Source: Butyrivibrio sp. (GTDB taxonomy: Bacteria; Bacillota; Clostridia; Lachnospirales; Lachnospiraceae). From it: a DNA stretch of 64,000 nt. Every line of letters starts with the position of its first letter. The stretch's first letter is position 1. The DNA is taken from NCBI RefSeq assembly GCF_015056685.1, contig NZ_SVFW01000019.1, positions 1-64,000 on the forward strand. The letters run 5' to 3'. Both the position numbers and the translations under genes were made by a program. The notes under the pieces are model-generated. The model was not told where the DNA came from. It ran no database searches and was given only the letters and a program-made list of their open reading frames with translations. Of the stretch, positions 7,269-15,402 are shown piece by piece.

Positions 7269-7301
7269 TACTCATCCTCCCAGTAGCATTTATCCATTTT
7301 T

Positions 7302-8144
7302 TCACTTTCCGTTATTAAGTGTAGCATTCATGCTTCCAAGCCGATAGCCCTTCATATCTATAGTAACAAACTTGAATCCTAAATCTGTAAATCTTTTATA
7401 GACTGATTCTCTTATGTCTTCCTCAACCAGTTTCGGAATGTCTTTTGCCGGAACTTCAATCCTTGCTATATTGCCATGAAGCCTCACCCTTTCTTCCAAG
7501 AAACCGTGTTCTATAAGAAACTGTTCAGCCTGATCGATCATATAAAGCTTCTCTTCTGTTATCTCTTCTCCATATACGAATCTTGATGCAAGACATGCAT
7601 ATGCTGGTTTGCTCCAGGTAGGAAGCCCCATTGCTTTCGAGATCATCCTTATTTCATTTTTTCTAAGGCCGGCCTCACGAAGCGGACTTTTTACAGAAAG
7701 CTCAGCTGCTGCCTTAAGCCCCGGCCTGTAATCTCCAATGTCATCCACATTAGAACCCTCTGCCATAAATGATATCCCATTTTCATCCGCAATTCTTTTC
7801 ACTTCTGTGAAAATACCATGTTTACAAAAATAACATCGGTCTGGTCCGTTATGCCTATAACCGTCTTCACTAAGAGGGTTAACTCTGCAAATAATATGTT
7901 TTATTCCACGTTCCTTGCAAAACTCAGTAGCTTCTTTTACTTCGCGTTCGGGCACAGAAGCATCTGCTCCTGTCACTGCGATCACGTTGTCTCCAAGTAC
8001 CTCTTTAGCTACAGCCAATAAAAGTGAAGAATCTACCCCTCCGGAGAAACCAACTGCAAGTGATCCAAGGCTCTCTATGTATGTTTCTAATTTTTTCAGC
8101 TTATTTAAAAGCTCTTCATTTAAATCGTCTTTGTTTATTTTCAT
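7302..8144 (-). CDS. larE: LarE-type ATP-dependent sulfur transferase
   Basis: A 280-residue PP-loop enzyme of the LarE family, which adenylates a nicotinate-derived cofactor precursor and, in many members, donates the sulfur of its own cysteine when making the nickel-pincer cofactor of lactate racemase. The N-terminal PP-loop SGGVDSSLLL is intact, and GPDRCYFCKHGIF and YACLASRFVYGE match LarE; the latter carries the Cys expected to be sacrificed. The start at 8144 has GGAG upstream. No larB, larC or racemase is in the window, so a broader sulfur-insertion role is possible. Confidence 0.88.
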   Translation of the reverse strand: MKINKDDLNEELLNKLKKLETYIESLGSLAVGFSGGVDSSLLLAVAKEVLGDNVIAVTGADASVPEREVKEATEFCKERGIKHIICRVNPLSEDGYRHNGPDRCYFCKHGIFTEVKRIADENGISFMAEGSNVDDIGDYRPGLKAAAELSVKSPLREAGLRKNEIRMISKAMGLPTWSKPAYACLASRFVYGEEITEEKLYMIDQAEQFLIEHGFLEERVRLHGNIARIEVPAKDIPKLVEEDIRESVYKRFTDLGFKFVTIDMKGYRLGSMNATLNNGK

Positions 8145-8242
8145 TCTTATCTCCAATTTACGTTCTATATACACAAACCAAGCAGTCATAATCCTATATG
8201 AGAATTATGACTGCCCAGCTTCCCTCATTCATTTATTTCGTT

Positions 8243-9580
8243 TTAAGCCGCAGATGCTTCTTTAGATTCAGACACTTTTTCTGCAACCTTTCCATTATAT
8301 ACTTCATGATCAAGAAGTCCTTCAGTCTCAGCTGTAAGCACAGTTGCTGCTGCAGCACCAACTACATTTGTTGCGGTTCTGGCCATATCTACGATTGATG
8401 AGATAGGTGAGAAAAGAACAATCAGCTCAACCGGAAGTCCTGCTGCTGTGAAAAGAGCTGTTGCTGTGATTGTAGCTGTTCCTGGAACTCCTACGGTTCC
8501 GATTGAAACAAGAAGTGTAAGTGCGATAAGTAGCACATACTGCCCTGCTGAGTAGCTGATCCCCTGCTGGTTGATCGTAAATACTGCAAGAAGTACAGGC
8601 CAGATTCCTGCGCATCCTGGCATTCCCAGGTTCGCTCCGAGCCCCGCTGTGAATGCTGCAACGTCTCCGTCAACTCCAAGGTCCTCTTTTAATTTGCTGA
8701 CTGTTACCGGGAGTGTTCCAACACTGCTCTGTGAAGTAAATGCTACGATTCCTGCAGGTGCGATCTTCTTAAGGAATGTGACAGGGTTAAGCTTTCCGAT
8801 TGTAGCGATGAGAATACTCTCAACTCCAAAGAGCTGTATTGCTGCAAGTACGTATGCAACAACAAGTACGGAAAGAAGTGGTAAAAGATCTTCAAGCTTG
8901 CTTCTGCCAACTGCCCTAGCAATAAGCGCTGTGACTGCATAAGGTGTAAATGATACGATGAAACTTACCGCCCTGCCGAGTACTGTATTTGCCGCGTCAA
9001 CAAATGCTTTAAAAGGTTTTACCGATTCATCTTTTTTCACAACCCTGTTATATGCCAGTGCCACAACAAGACCAAATATAAGAATAGGTACAACAGTGTT
9101 GCTTCCCCATTCATTTATGAGATTTTTCGGGAAAAGACCTACAATAGCCTCAACTGCTGTAGGAACCTCTTTCGCCTCAGTCGCCTCTACAGTATACTGG
9201 AAGCCTTTTCCAAGTCCCAGCGAAAGGGCCGCTACAAGAGTAATAACTGCTGCAGTAAATGTATTCAGGAGCAGGAAAAGAACTGACTTAAGTCCTACCT
9301 TATGAAGCTTAACCTGATCTCCGAGATTTGTGATACTTGATATTACGCTGAACAAAAGGAGCGGAACCACAAATGCCTGAAGTGCATTTACATAAACTGT
9401 TCCAAAAGCTGCTACATACTTGTAATTCTCTTTGAATATAAGTCCAATGATAACACCAAAGGCAGTCGCAATGAGTGTCCTGATACCAAAATTTACATGT
9501 TTTCTTTTTAGGAAGTATAAAACTCCAAAAAACACCAGTGTTGTTATTAGTGCTCCAATTTCTAATACATTGATCTCCAT
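8243..9580 (-). CDS. Sodium:dicarboxylate-family symporter, cystine type (TcyP-like)
   Basis: A 445-residue membrane symporter of the DAACS family with eight or more hydrophobic segments and the re-entrant-loop signature FTSQSSVGTLPVTV, followed by GLGANLGMPGCAGIWP and VPGTATITATA. The overall pattern (MEINVLEIG... VPLLLFSVISSITN) is that of TcyP/YhcL cystine importers. GGAGGATC precedes the ATG at 9580. The upstream leader carries a Cys-codon peptide and a terminator with a competing pairing, which independently supports a cysteine/cystine role. Confidence 0.86.
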   Translation of the reverse strand: MEINVLEIGALITTLVFFGVLYFLKRKHVNFGIRTLIATAFGVIIGLIFKENYKYVAAFGTVYVNALQAFVVPLLLFSVISSITNLGDQVKLHKVGLKSVLFLLLNTFTAAVITLVAALSLGLGKGFQYTVEATEAKEVPTAVEAIVGLFPKNLINEWGSNTVVPILIFGLVVALAYNRVVKKDESVKPFKAFVDAANTVLGRAVSFIVSFTPYAVTALIARAVGRSKLEDLLPLLSVLVVAYVLAAIQLFGVESILIATIGKLNPVTFLKKIAPAGIVAFTSQSSVGTLPVTVSKLKEDLGVDGDVAAFTAGLGANLGMPGCAGIWPVLLAVFTINQQGISYSAGQYVLLIALTLLVSIGTVGVPGTATITATALFTAAGLPVELIVLFSPISSIVDMARTATNVVGAAAATVLTAETEGLLDHEVYNGKVAEKVSESKEASAA

Positions 9581-9613
9581 GATGATCCTCCTCCAATTTG
9601 CATGAAACAAAGA

Positions 9614-9653
9614 TAAAAATATGCCCGGTGACAAATGAGTCTCCCGGGCATAT
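9614..9653 (-). terminator. Attenuator hairpin in the symporter leader
   Basis: On the minus strand ATATGCCCGG and CCGGGCATAT form a 10-bp perfect stem followed by TTTTT, 33 nt upstream of the symporter ATG. This is an intrinsic terminator inside the 5' leader, so it should control read-through. The 5' arm region CCATATGCCCGG (9655-9644) can instead pair with CCGGGCATCATATATGG (9731-9715) in the leader-peptide coding region, giving a possible antiterminator. Confidence 0.75.
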
Positions 9654-9673
9654 GGCATACGTTCTGGTACTTA

Positions 9674-9787
9674 TTATGCTTGATGGCATGAACATCGATC
9701 CGACAACATGCCAGCCATATATGATGCCCGGAATTCTGTCATTCGACAACACATGTATTCAGATTTCTGATTTCTGAAGTTAAGCAT
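9674..9787 (-). CDS. Putative 37-codon cysteine leader peptide
   Basis: ATG at 9787 opens a 37-codon frame ending TAA at 9676-9674, 20 nt before the terminator hairpin. It contains Cys-Cys (codons 13-14, TGT TGT) and Cys-Ser-Cys (codons 32-34), four cysteines in 37 residues with no other recognisable domain. AAGGAAAGG lies 12-14 nt upstream, a slightly long spacing. Position, Cys codons and the competing hairpins fit ribosome-mediated attenuation of the downstream cystine transporter. Expression of the peptide is inferred, not shown. Confidence 0.55.
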   Translation of the reverse strand: MLNFRNQKSEYMCCRMTEFRASYMAGMLSDRCSCHQA

Positions 9788-9905
9788 TTCTCACGCCATC
9801 CTTTCCTTTTGTTTCCTGTTGATATCAATCATAATAGAGCTTGCTCTTCCTGGCTAATACATGATCGTTATTGTTGGCTATAAGCCTAGACTATAACCAC
9901 CAACT

Positions 9906-10090
9906 TCGTCCTCTCATAATTTTGCTGGAAAAAGCTATCAAATGCAGGCTTACCTGTGCAGTTTTATAGATATGTTAGAAGATTCTGCCTTATTTCAAAT
10001 TAATACAAATTGGGCAAAGCTTTCCAATGACGACATGATTTTATTTAAAGTTGCCGAGCTTTTAGAAAATAATCCCCACAGAATCAGTGT
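9906..10090 (+). pseudogene. Truncated open segment, unknown origin
   Basis: A plus-strand frame is open after the TAA near 9896 and has protein-like composition (SFIDMLEDSALFQI, DMILFKVAELLENNPHRISV) until about 10090. Beyond that the same frame is the antisense of another gene fragment. There is no convincing start or ribosome site. It is probably the tail of a gene cut at the backbone/mobile-element junction. No family was recognised. Confidence 0.3.
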
Positions 10091-10095
10091 ATGGT

Positions 10096-10473
10096 TTATT
10101 CCAACAGGTTCATACCCACGTCATAGCATTTGCCATTCACTGCATCCAAAACCCACTGCGCCGGGGATATGCCGTTCACCCAGGCTTCATGCCATGCCTT
10201 ATCCTGGGAAATACAGTGCTTTGTACCTCCGGTTTGCTTGTCGGGAATGGCGTTGATGTAGTAGGAAATGTTGATTCCCGCCTTGTGTAACCTCTGGACG
10301 CGGTTCTGGAAGCCCCGCTTCATCTTACCGCGCCATTCTTCCGTAGCTGCAAAATCACCTGTATTTTCATAATTGCTGTACTGTGCAAGGATGCCATCCT
10401 CGGTGCTGCAGCCGTACAGCAGTTTGATCCTGTGACCGTATTTGCTCCCCAGCGCCTCCAATGGCTTTTGTAA
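10096..10473 (-). pseudogene. 3' fragment of an unidentified gene
   Basis: A 121-codon frame (from an internal TTG) with protein-like sequence, for example GSKYGHRIKLLYGCSTEDG and KAWHEAWVNGISPAQWVLDAVNGKCYDVGMNLLE. It is preceded in frame by a TGA at about 10474 and has no ribosome site, so the N-terminal part is missing. It abuts another broken segment on the opposite strand. The family was not recognised. It is likely left over from rearrangement at the element boundary. Confidence 0.4.
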
Positions 10474-10479
10474 TCATTT

Positions 10480-10824
10480 TCACTGAAGGGCCTTTTTATC
10501 TTGCACATTACTAACAAAAGGAAACTTAATCACCAAATCCTTGTCAATCTCCATCATATTTAGTATTCTGCTAGCAGCTCCAGATGGATGATTAGTACCA
10601 GATTCCCATGCTTCAACCGTTTTATCTGATACTCCCATATAACTTGCAAAGGTTTTTTGTGACATTCCTGTAGTATTTCTAATTCTTTTTACATCTTCTG
10701 CTTCATACACTTTTACAGGTTCCACAGTAACTTTTTGTCTCTTTAGTATTGGCTTTTTACTGGTTGCATCTTCAATAGCTTCATTAAGGCCTGTCATAAT
10801 GCTTTCATAAACACTATCATTCAT
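10480..10824 (-). CDS. XRE-family antitoxin (HigA/NadS-like)
   Basis: A 114-residue protein with a C-terminal XRE helix-turn-helix (MSQKTFASYMGVSDKTVEAWESGTNHPSGAA) after an N-terminal helical arm, the layout of NadS/HigA2-type antitoxins. Its ATG overlaps the TGA of the toxin remnant upstream (ATGA at 10824-10821), the normal coupling of this family. The toxin itself is truncated, so this antitoxin is probably orphaned. A 21-bp palindrome upstream is its likely operator. Confidence 0.8.
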   Translation of the reverse strand: MNDSVYESIMTGLNEAIEDATSKKPILKRQKVTVEPVKVYEAEDVKRIRNTTGMSQKTFASYMGVSDKTVEAWESGTNHPSGAASRILNMMEIDKDLVIKFPFVSNVQDKKALQ

Positions 10825-10945
10825 TTCTTGCCACCTCCGAGGCTCTTTTCAAGAATACCTATTGCCTTCTTGATATTATTTCTTTCCTCTTTAGATAGAT
10901 TATCTTTTTCTTTCTTGCCATATAATCTCCTACTACCATTAATAA
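10821..10945 (-). pseudogene. Remnant of a RelE/HigB-like toxin
   Basis: In the frame ending at TGA 10823-10821 the translation reads GSRRLYGKKEKDNLSKEERN and continues into NIKKAIGILEKSLGGGKK. The YGKKEKDNLSKEE block is the conserved C-terminal part of NadS-associated RelE-family toxins. The catalytic N-terminal two thirds are missing, and the palindromic operator follows directly upstream. The stop overlaps the antitoxin ATG, which confirms the original toxin-antitoxin operon. Confidence 0.6.
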
Positions 10946-10946
10946 T

Positions 10947-10967
10947 ATACCCTATCTGATAGGGTAT
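10947..10967. promoter_or_regulatory. 21-bp palindrome, probable toxin-antitoxin operator
   Basis: ATACCCTATC-T-GATAGGGTAT is a perfect inverted repeat with a 1-nt centre, directly upstream of the toxin remnant and antitoxin. HTH antitoxins of this type bind such palindromes to repress their own operon. Confidence 0.65.
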
Positions 10968-10987
10968 CAACAACTCTCATTTTGAAA

Positions 10988-11293
10988 TCACGATTCTAAT
11001 AACTCCATAAGCTTATCAGTAAGCGCCTGAAATGCCATTACTATTCCGGTTGTACCTAGTGCCCCCAGATATATTACAAAAGCAATCCCAATATCAATTA
11101 CAAGTGGCTCCCACATCTGCCATTTGAACATTACCCAAACATTAACAGCAAATATAACCAGCATTACTATGCAGAACAGTCCGAATGCAACCTCTCCAAT
11201 TTTGTATAGTAGTTCTACCCAGATTCTCAGAAAGAAAAGTATCAGAACCAGTGGGAACAACACCAACTTCATCAAAATCTTTAATATGAACAT
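10988..11293 (-). CDS. Element-associated small membrane protein
   Basis: A 101-residue membrane protein with three hydrophobic stretches (about residues 5-25, 33-55 and 64-88) and an acidic tail (ALTDKLMELLES). Genes of this kind recur in Clostridia conjugative elements next to replication functions, but no activity is known to me. The start at 11293 lacks a strong ribosome site. Its position next to the RHH and RepA genes places it inside the mobile region. Confidence 0.55.
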   Translation of the reverse strand: MFILKILMKLVLFPLVLILFFLRIWVELLYKIGEVAFGLFCIVMLVIFAVNVWVMFKWQMWEPLVIDIGIAFVIYLGALGTTGIVMAFQALTDKLMELLES

Positions 11294-11333
11294 AGCCCCT
11301 CCCCCAGCGTAGAGTGGCTGAAGCTCAGGTCAC

Positions 11334-11774
11334 TCACTTGCTGTTTTTCTTTTGTTTATATAGTTTGTTACAGTAGACAGCAGCTCTTGAAGCAGATTTG
11401 AACTCTTCTACACCATTTCTTTCAATCACAGCCCTCTCGATGCCTTTGGCATTCCCTTTCTTGACTGCTTCTGTAAACATCTTGCCAAGACGGGATCTGA
11501 CCTGGGCCGGTGACTCTTTTATCTCGTACTCAATCAGAACATCATTTACACCTGCGAAGGTTGGAAGATCTGCCAGGACGAATTCTGCTTTCATTGTTTT
11601 GGCCTCAGCGATCATGTTGTTGATGGCAAGTGTATAGTCGTAGACAGTTCTTTTGCCGAACTTCTCCTCCAACATATCGCAGATGTAGTAGTTGACTGTT
11701 ACGTTCTCCTTCTTGGCTGCTTTCTCGATCTGATCATATAATTCCTGTGTGATTGCTAAATTAACTCTTGGCAT
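11334..11774 (-). CDS. Ribbon-helix-helix DNA-binding protein
   Basis: A 146-residue protein. The first 45 residues (PRVNLAITQELYDQIEKAAK then VTVNYYICDMLEEKFG) match a CopG/Arc-like ribbon-helix-helix, followed by a longer helical domain with a basic tail (KLYKQKKNSK). The start at 11774 is set by GGAGGG 8 nt upstream. RHH proteins in replication modules often control rep transcription or copy number. Here it lies directly downstream of the RepA_N gene. Confidence 0.7.
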   Translation of the reverse strand: MPRVNLAITQELYDQIEKAAKKENVTVNYYICDMLEEKFGKRTVYDYTLAINNMIAEAKTMKAEFVLADLPTFAGVNDVLIEYEIKESPAQVRSRLGKMFTEAVKKGNAKGIERAVIERNGVEEFKSASRAAVYCNKLYKQKKNSK

Positions 11775-11856
11775 ATCTTTTCCCTCCATGAGTGTTGTTT
11801 TATGTTCACTTACAGTTAAATTATATGAGTGTTGTACAATGTTGTCAATATAACGA

Positions 11857-12819
11857 TTATGTGCCATACATGTTGTGGTTAACTTCTGCCTGGTAGTAAC
11901 TGCTCATGGTTGAAGGAGCATTAAACAGGGCTGCCAACATGTAGTTCTTGATGTGGGTGATCTTGGTGGTGTTGCTCTTTAGGCAGTCGATCACGTACTC
12001 AAGGTGCATGTGGTTGAGCTTTAAGAACTTGGACTTCACCAGATCCTTGGGATACTCATTCTTGGCAATCCAGATTGTCTTCCGGGTGGAAAGAACTGTC
12101 TCAAGAATCAGGTCAAAGACTCCCTCAAGATCATCCCTGTATTCCGGATGACGCTCTATCATGGTATCCATATCGAGGTTTTCTCTGAGAATCTCATAAT
12201 ACGCTCTGTAGTCATCATTCAGATCCGGCTCCATCGATGTGATATGATTTGTTATTTTAACTAAGTTAGTATTATTAGTATTAATATAATTAGGGTTGGT
12301 TTTTCCCATGTCTAGACCTTGATTTTTCCCATCTCTAGACATTGTTTTTTCAAAGGTCTTGACCTTGGTTTTTCCCATGTCTGAAACTTCATCATTTTGT
12401 TCAGACATTGGTTTTTCCCGGGTCTGAACTTCTTCTGAATCTTCCTCAACGAAGTCCTTCAGGTACAATAAAGCTGCTTTCCCCTGGCCCTGCCTCTTGC
12501 GTTCCATGAGCCCTATAGCCTCCAGCTCCTTAAAAAGATTTATAGCCTTATTCTCCTTACATCCCAGCATTTCCATGGCTTCCTGCTGTGAATATATGAT
12601 AAATGCCCTATTTTCGCTATCTATCCACTTGTTTTTCTGCGAAATTGACATTCTATCCAGCATCAGACCATACAGGATCTTGGCATCAGAGCTCATGTTT
12701 CTGAATATCTTATTTGTAAAAAGAAGCTTAGGCAGCCTGTAATAAGCATGCATTTCAGATTCCTGACCATAAAAATAGTCAAATGTTATCTTGTCGTTCA
12801 AAGCTCTTTTCTCCTCCAT
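11857..12819 (-). CDS. RepA_N-domain replication initiator
   Basis: A 320-residue protein with an N-terminal RepA_N domain: FYRLPKLLF-like YYRLPKLLFTNKIFRNMSSD, then AKILYGLMLDRMSIS, then RAFIIYSQQEAMEMLGCKEN, the winged-helix motif of initiators of pSK41/pAD1-type plasmids. A low-complexity linker repeats KTKV/MGKT-like phrases around residues 130-185, and a C-terminal helical domain follows. RepA_N proteins start replication of large theta plasmids and also occur in conjugative elements that replicate after excision. The intergenic repeats at 12831-12848 could be binding sites. Confidence 0.87.
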   Translation of the reverse strand: MEEKRALNDKITFDYFYGQESEMHAYYRLPKLLFTNKIFRNMSSDAKILYGLMLDRMSISQKNKWIDSENRAFIIYSQQEAMEMLGCKENKAINLFKELEAIGLMERKRQGQGKAALLYLKDFVEEDSEEVQTREKPMSEQNDEVSDMGKTKVKTFEKTMSRDGKNQGLDMGKTNPNYINTNNTNLVKITNHITSMEPDLNDDYRAYYEILRENLDMDTMIERHPEYRDDLEGVFDLILETVLSTRKTIWIAKNEYPKDLVKSKFLKLNHMHLEYVIDCLKSNTTKITHIKNYMLAALFNAPSTMSSYYQAEVNHNMYGT

Positions 12820-12830
12820 TCAATGACTTT

Positions 12831-12848
12831 CTACGACGTTCTATGACG
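12831..12848. repeat. Repeat unit shared with 15609-15658 (candidate iteron or partition site)
   Basis: Between the two RepA_N genes lie TACGACGTTCTATG (12832-12845) and the overlapping CTATGACG. Both recur in inverted orientation in the intergenic region upstream of the ParAB operon (CATAGAACGTCGTA at 15645-15658; CGTCATAG at 15609-15616). A shared 14-mer in two gene-free spots of one replication module suggests a protein-binding site. Confidence 0.5.
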
Positions 12849-12869
12849 TATAGTGGTGCAATATTTGCA

Positions 12870-13235
12870 CTACCCAATCAGCTGAAAAATCTTTTGTCTG
12901 TTGAAATTCTTGACGTAAATCTTATTGGGCTTTCCCTTTTCCTGTAGTCGCAATATAAGTCCAATATCCTCAAGCTCTTTCATACAGTCGATTACTGTGT
13001 GCCTGGAAAAGCCAATGTCTTCTTCCAATTTTCTCAGTGGATAAAGAATATACACCCGGTTCTGCTCGTCATACCAGCTGTGCCTTTTGGCTTCACGCAT
13101 TCTGTCGAGAAGCACAGCGTACATAAGCTTGGCTCCGGGAGACAGGGAAGAAAACACCTTCCCTGTCAGAAGCTCCTTGGGAATCTCCACCGAAGCAAAC
13201 TGTGCTGACTGCGCACCATAAAAGTATTCCATCAT
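12870..13235 (-). CDS. Second, short RepA_N-domain protein
   Basis: A 121-residue protein consisting almost only of a RepA_N winged-helix domain (VEIPKELLTGKVFSSLSPGAKLMYAVLLDRM, VYILYPLRKLEEDIGFSRHTVIDCMKELEDIGLI). It is a paralogue of the N-terminal part of the 320-residue RepA just downstream. The start follows GAGGACAC just beyond the parB stop, so it belongs to the par operon. It may be an auxiliary initiator or a regulator that competes for RepA sites. Confidence 0.8.
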   Translation of the reverse strand: MMEYFYGAQSAQFASVEIPKELLTGKVFSSLSPGAKLMYAVLLDRMREAKRHSWYDEQNRVYILYPLRKLEEDIGFSRHTVIDCMKELEDIGLILRLQEKGKPNKIYVKNFNRQKIFQLIG

Positions 13236-13237
13236 TA

Positions 13238-14155
13238 TTAAGTGTCCTCGCTTTCATGAGTTCTTTTCCATTCCTCCAGTAGGCTGATCATGATCCTCTC
13301 GATCTCAGACTGAGAGTAGTAGGCAGGAAAATACTTGTTGAGCTTTCTTTCGTTAAACGTAACTTTCTTCTTGATCTGTGGTGTGGCTCTCTTCTGTATA
13401 AGGATGTCTATCATCTGTTCCTGAGTGAGAGAGTCATCATCACGATATTGGCGGAGATCCATGAGCTGTTCCTGCTTGATCATGCCGTTTTCGTGGATAT
13501 ATTCCCATACCCACTGTTGATATGTATGGTTAAGAAAAGAAATCTCGACTGCACAGGAAAGCGCCAGTCTACCTTCATCAACCATATCAAGAAGTTTGGG
13601 AATAAGTTCTGTAAGCCTAATATACCTTGATACCTGAACTGCACTTGTTCCCATTTCTTCAGCAATAATATCTCGTGACTTCATTCCTAACTTGTGTTCA
13701 ACTTGAACACAAGTTGAATCTGGTCGTTTACCCTGACGTCTAATGGCTTCAAGCTTCATCTTATATGCAAATGCCTTTTCACTAGGAAGTATCTCTTCCC
13801 TCTGCATATTTGCATTAACCATGGCAATTGTGGCATCATCATTGGTCATTTCCTTAATGATTGCAGGGATCTTCCTAAGTCCAGCTCTTTTTGCCGCATG
13901 AAGACGTCTGTGCCCTGAGATCATCTCATAATTGCCCTCATCATCCGGTCTTACAAGAACCGGAGTGAGAACACCGCTTTCCTTGATGCTCTCAACAAGC
14001 TCATCCATCTTTTCATCATCTACAACTCTGAAAGGATGATTCTCGAAAGGATAAATTGTCATAACATCAAGATCTACAGTTCCCTCCATGCTTGGAACGC
14101 CCAGGAGCTCATCAATACTAGATAGCTTTACTTTCTGTCCAACTCTTTGTGCCAT
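13238..14155 (-). CDS. parB: ParB-family partition protein
   Basis: A 305-residue ParB/Spo0J-family protein. The N-terminal ParB/sulfiredoxin domain has SIKESGVLTPVLVRPDD and GHRRLHAAKRAGLRKIPAII, which includes the GxRR CTPase box, and ANMQREEILPSEKAFAYKMK follows. An HTH (SRDIIAEEMGTSAVQVSRYIRL) binds parS. It overlaps parA by 38 nt, and AAGGGAGGT precedes its ATG. With ParA it should segregate the element while it is extrachromosomal. Confidence 0.92.
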   Translation of the reverse strand: MAQRVGQKVKLSSIDELLGVPSMEGTVDLDVMTIYPFENHPFRVVDDEKMDELVESIKESGVLTPVLVRPDDEGNYEMISGHRRLHAAKRAGLRKIPAIIKEMTNDDATIAMVNANMQREEILPSEKAFAYKMKLEAIRRQGKRPDSTCVQVEHKLGMKSRDIIAEEMGTSAVQVSRYIRLTELIPKLLDMVDEGRLALSCAVEISFLNHTYQQWVWEYIHENGMIKQEQLMDLRQYRDDDSLTQEQMIDILIQKRATPQIKKKVTFNERKLNKYFPAYYSQSEIERIMISLLEEWKRTHESEDT

Positions 14156-14930
14156 TGTCCATTACCTCCCTTATGAATGATGTGTAAGCAAATGCTGCTT
14201 TTCCTTTTGGATCATATACGTAGAGGCTGCTTCCTGAAGCGCTTATTTCTGCAGCTCTAACTGATAACGGGATCTCTGTCTCAAAAACATTTATACTTGA
14301 TGAATAAGCTTCGTAAATCTGAGCCGAAATGTCTTTTGCATAATTGGTCCTGTTATCCACCATAGTGATGAGAATTCCGTCGATTTCGAGCTTAGGATTA
14401 AGCTGACGCTTTACTCTTCCAATTGTCTTTATAAGCTGTTGCAGACCCTTTACAGGAAGATATGCGGCCTGGCATGGAATGATTACAGAATCAGCACAAG
14501 CCAGGGCATTTATGGTCATCATTCCAAGAGAAGGCATACAATCAATAATAATGAAGTCATATACTTCTCTGGCCTTGTCTACGTACTCTTTAAGGATTGT
14601 CTCCCTGCTGATAACTCCGGTCATGCTGATTTCCAAACTTGAAAGCTCAATATTTCCCGGCATAAGATCTACACCTTCAGGATGATGAATGAGGCCTTTT
14701 GTTATATCTACAGGCTCGTCATTGATGATATTTACAAGTGCTGTGGCAAGAGAGTAATCAAGTCTGTCCGGTTCATCACAGCCAAGGCTGATTGACATGC
14801 TGCCCTGAGGATCCGCGTCGATCATAAGGACCTTATAGCCTTCTCTTGCAAGACCAATACCTAGATTTACGCTGGTGACGGTTTTTCCCACACCGCCTTT
14901 CTGGTTTGCTACGCTGATAACCTTACTCAT
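14118..14930 (-). CDS. parA: ParA-family partition ATPase
   Basis: A 270-residue ParA/Soj-type ATPase. The deviant Walker A KGGVGKTVTSVNLG is at the N-terminus, followed by LMIDADPQGSMS (A') and DFIIIDCMPSLGMMTINAL (Walker B). There is no N-terminal HTH, so it is the small type that relies on ParB for DNA specificity. It ends inside parB and begins 8 nt within the DUF6462-like gene, which shows tight translational coupling. Confidence 0.93.
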   Translation of the reverse strand: MSKVISVANQKGGVGKTVTSVNLGIGLAREGYKVLMIDADPQGSMSISLGCDEPDRLDYSLATALVNIINDEPVDITKGLIHHPEGVDLMPGNIELSSLEISMTGVISRETILKEYVDKAREVYDFIIIDCMPSLGMMTINALACADSVIIPCQAAYLPVKGLQQLIKTIGRVKRQLNPKLEIDGILITMVDNRTNYAKDISAQIYEAYSSSINVFETEIPLSVRAAEISASGSSLYVYDPKGKAAFAYTSFIREVMDNGTKSWTESKAI

Positions 14931-15402
14931 AAAAATCGTCCTCCTCCCAACATGATTCTATAAACTCATCAATTTTTTCCGTGTTACACAGAACAACTCC
15001 TCTTACCTTTCTTGTGGCTCTTGCATCCTTAGCCAGCTTTTCAAAAGTATGTAGCCCCATTGAGTAGAGCTCAGCGCCTTCCTGGTAACGCACATATTTC
15101 TTTTTTCCCTTTTTAACCATTTCCTCCAGGTTAGGGACAATTCGTCTTTTAGGCATTTCCTTGTTCTCCTTTACTGTTTCCTCGTACCGGCAATTATCTT
15201 CAATAAACTTTTCATAGATGTCCTGATCAACCAGTACCCGCTGTCTGATCATCCTATTGGCCCCGGCTTCCTTTACTGAATTTACGAAACTCCAATAAGG
15301 AATGCTGTAGAGCCTTGCACCATCTTCGTAGGTGACGAAATTATGCAGTTTTCCCTTGAAATACTTATCAAGATCCGGTGGAGAATTTGATTTGTGAACC
15401 AT
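14923..15402 (-). CDS. DUF6462-like protein, tandem excisionase-type HTH
   Basis: A 159-residue protein with two related modules: FVTYEDGARLYSIPYWSFVNSVKEAGANRMIRQRVLVDQ and, after a basic linker MPKRRIVPN, YVRYQEGAELYSMGLHTFEKLAKDARATRKVRGVVLCN. The Y-x-E/DGAxLYSx...F pattern is the excisionase-like winged helix of DUF6462 proteins common in Lachnospiraceae mobile elements. AAAGGAGG precedes the ATG. It leads the par-rep operon and may link excision control to replication. Function is inferred. Confidence 0.7.
   Translation of the reverse strand: MVHKSNSPPDLDKYFKGKLHNFVTYEDGARLYSIPYWSFVNSVKEAGANRMIRQRVLVDQDIYEKFIEDNCRYEETVKENKEMPKRRIVPNLEEMVKKGKKKYVRYQEGAELYSMGLHTFEKLAKDARATRKVRGVVLCNTEKIDEFIESCWEEDDFYE

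Noticed and set aside
9581..9900. T-box or SAM riboswitch ahead of the symporter
   Set aside because: Neither the T-box sequence AGGGTGG-ACCGCG nor the S-box core was seen. The Cys leader peptide with competing hairpins explains the leader better.
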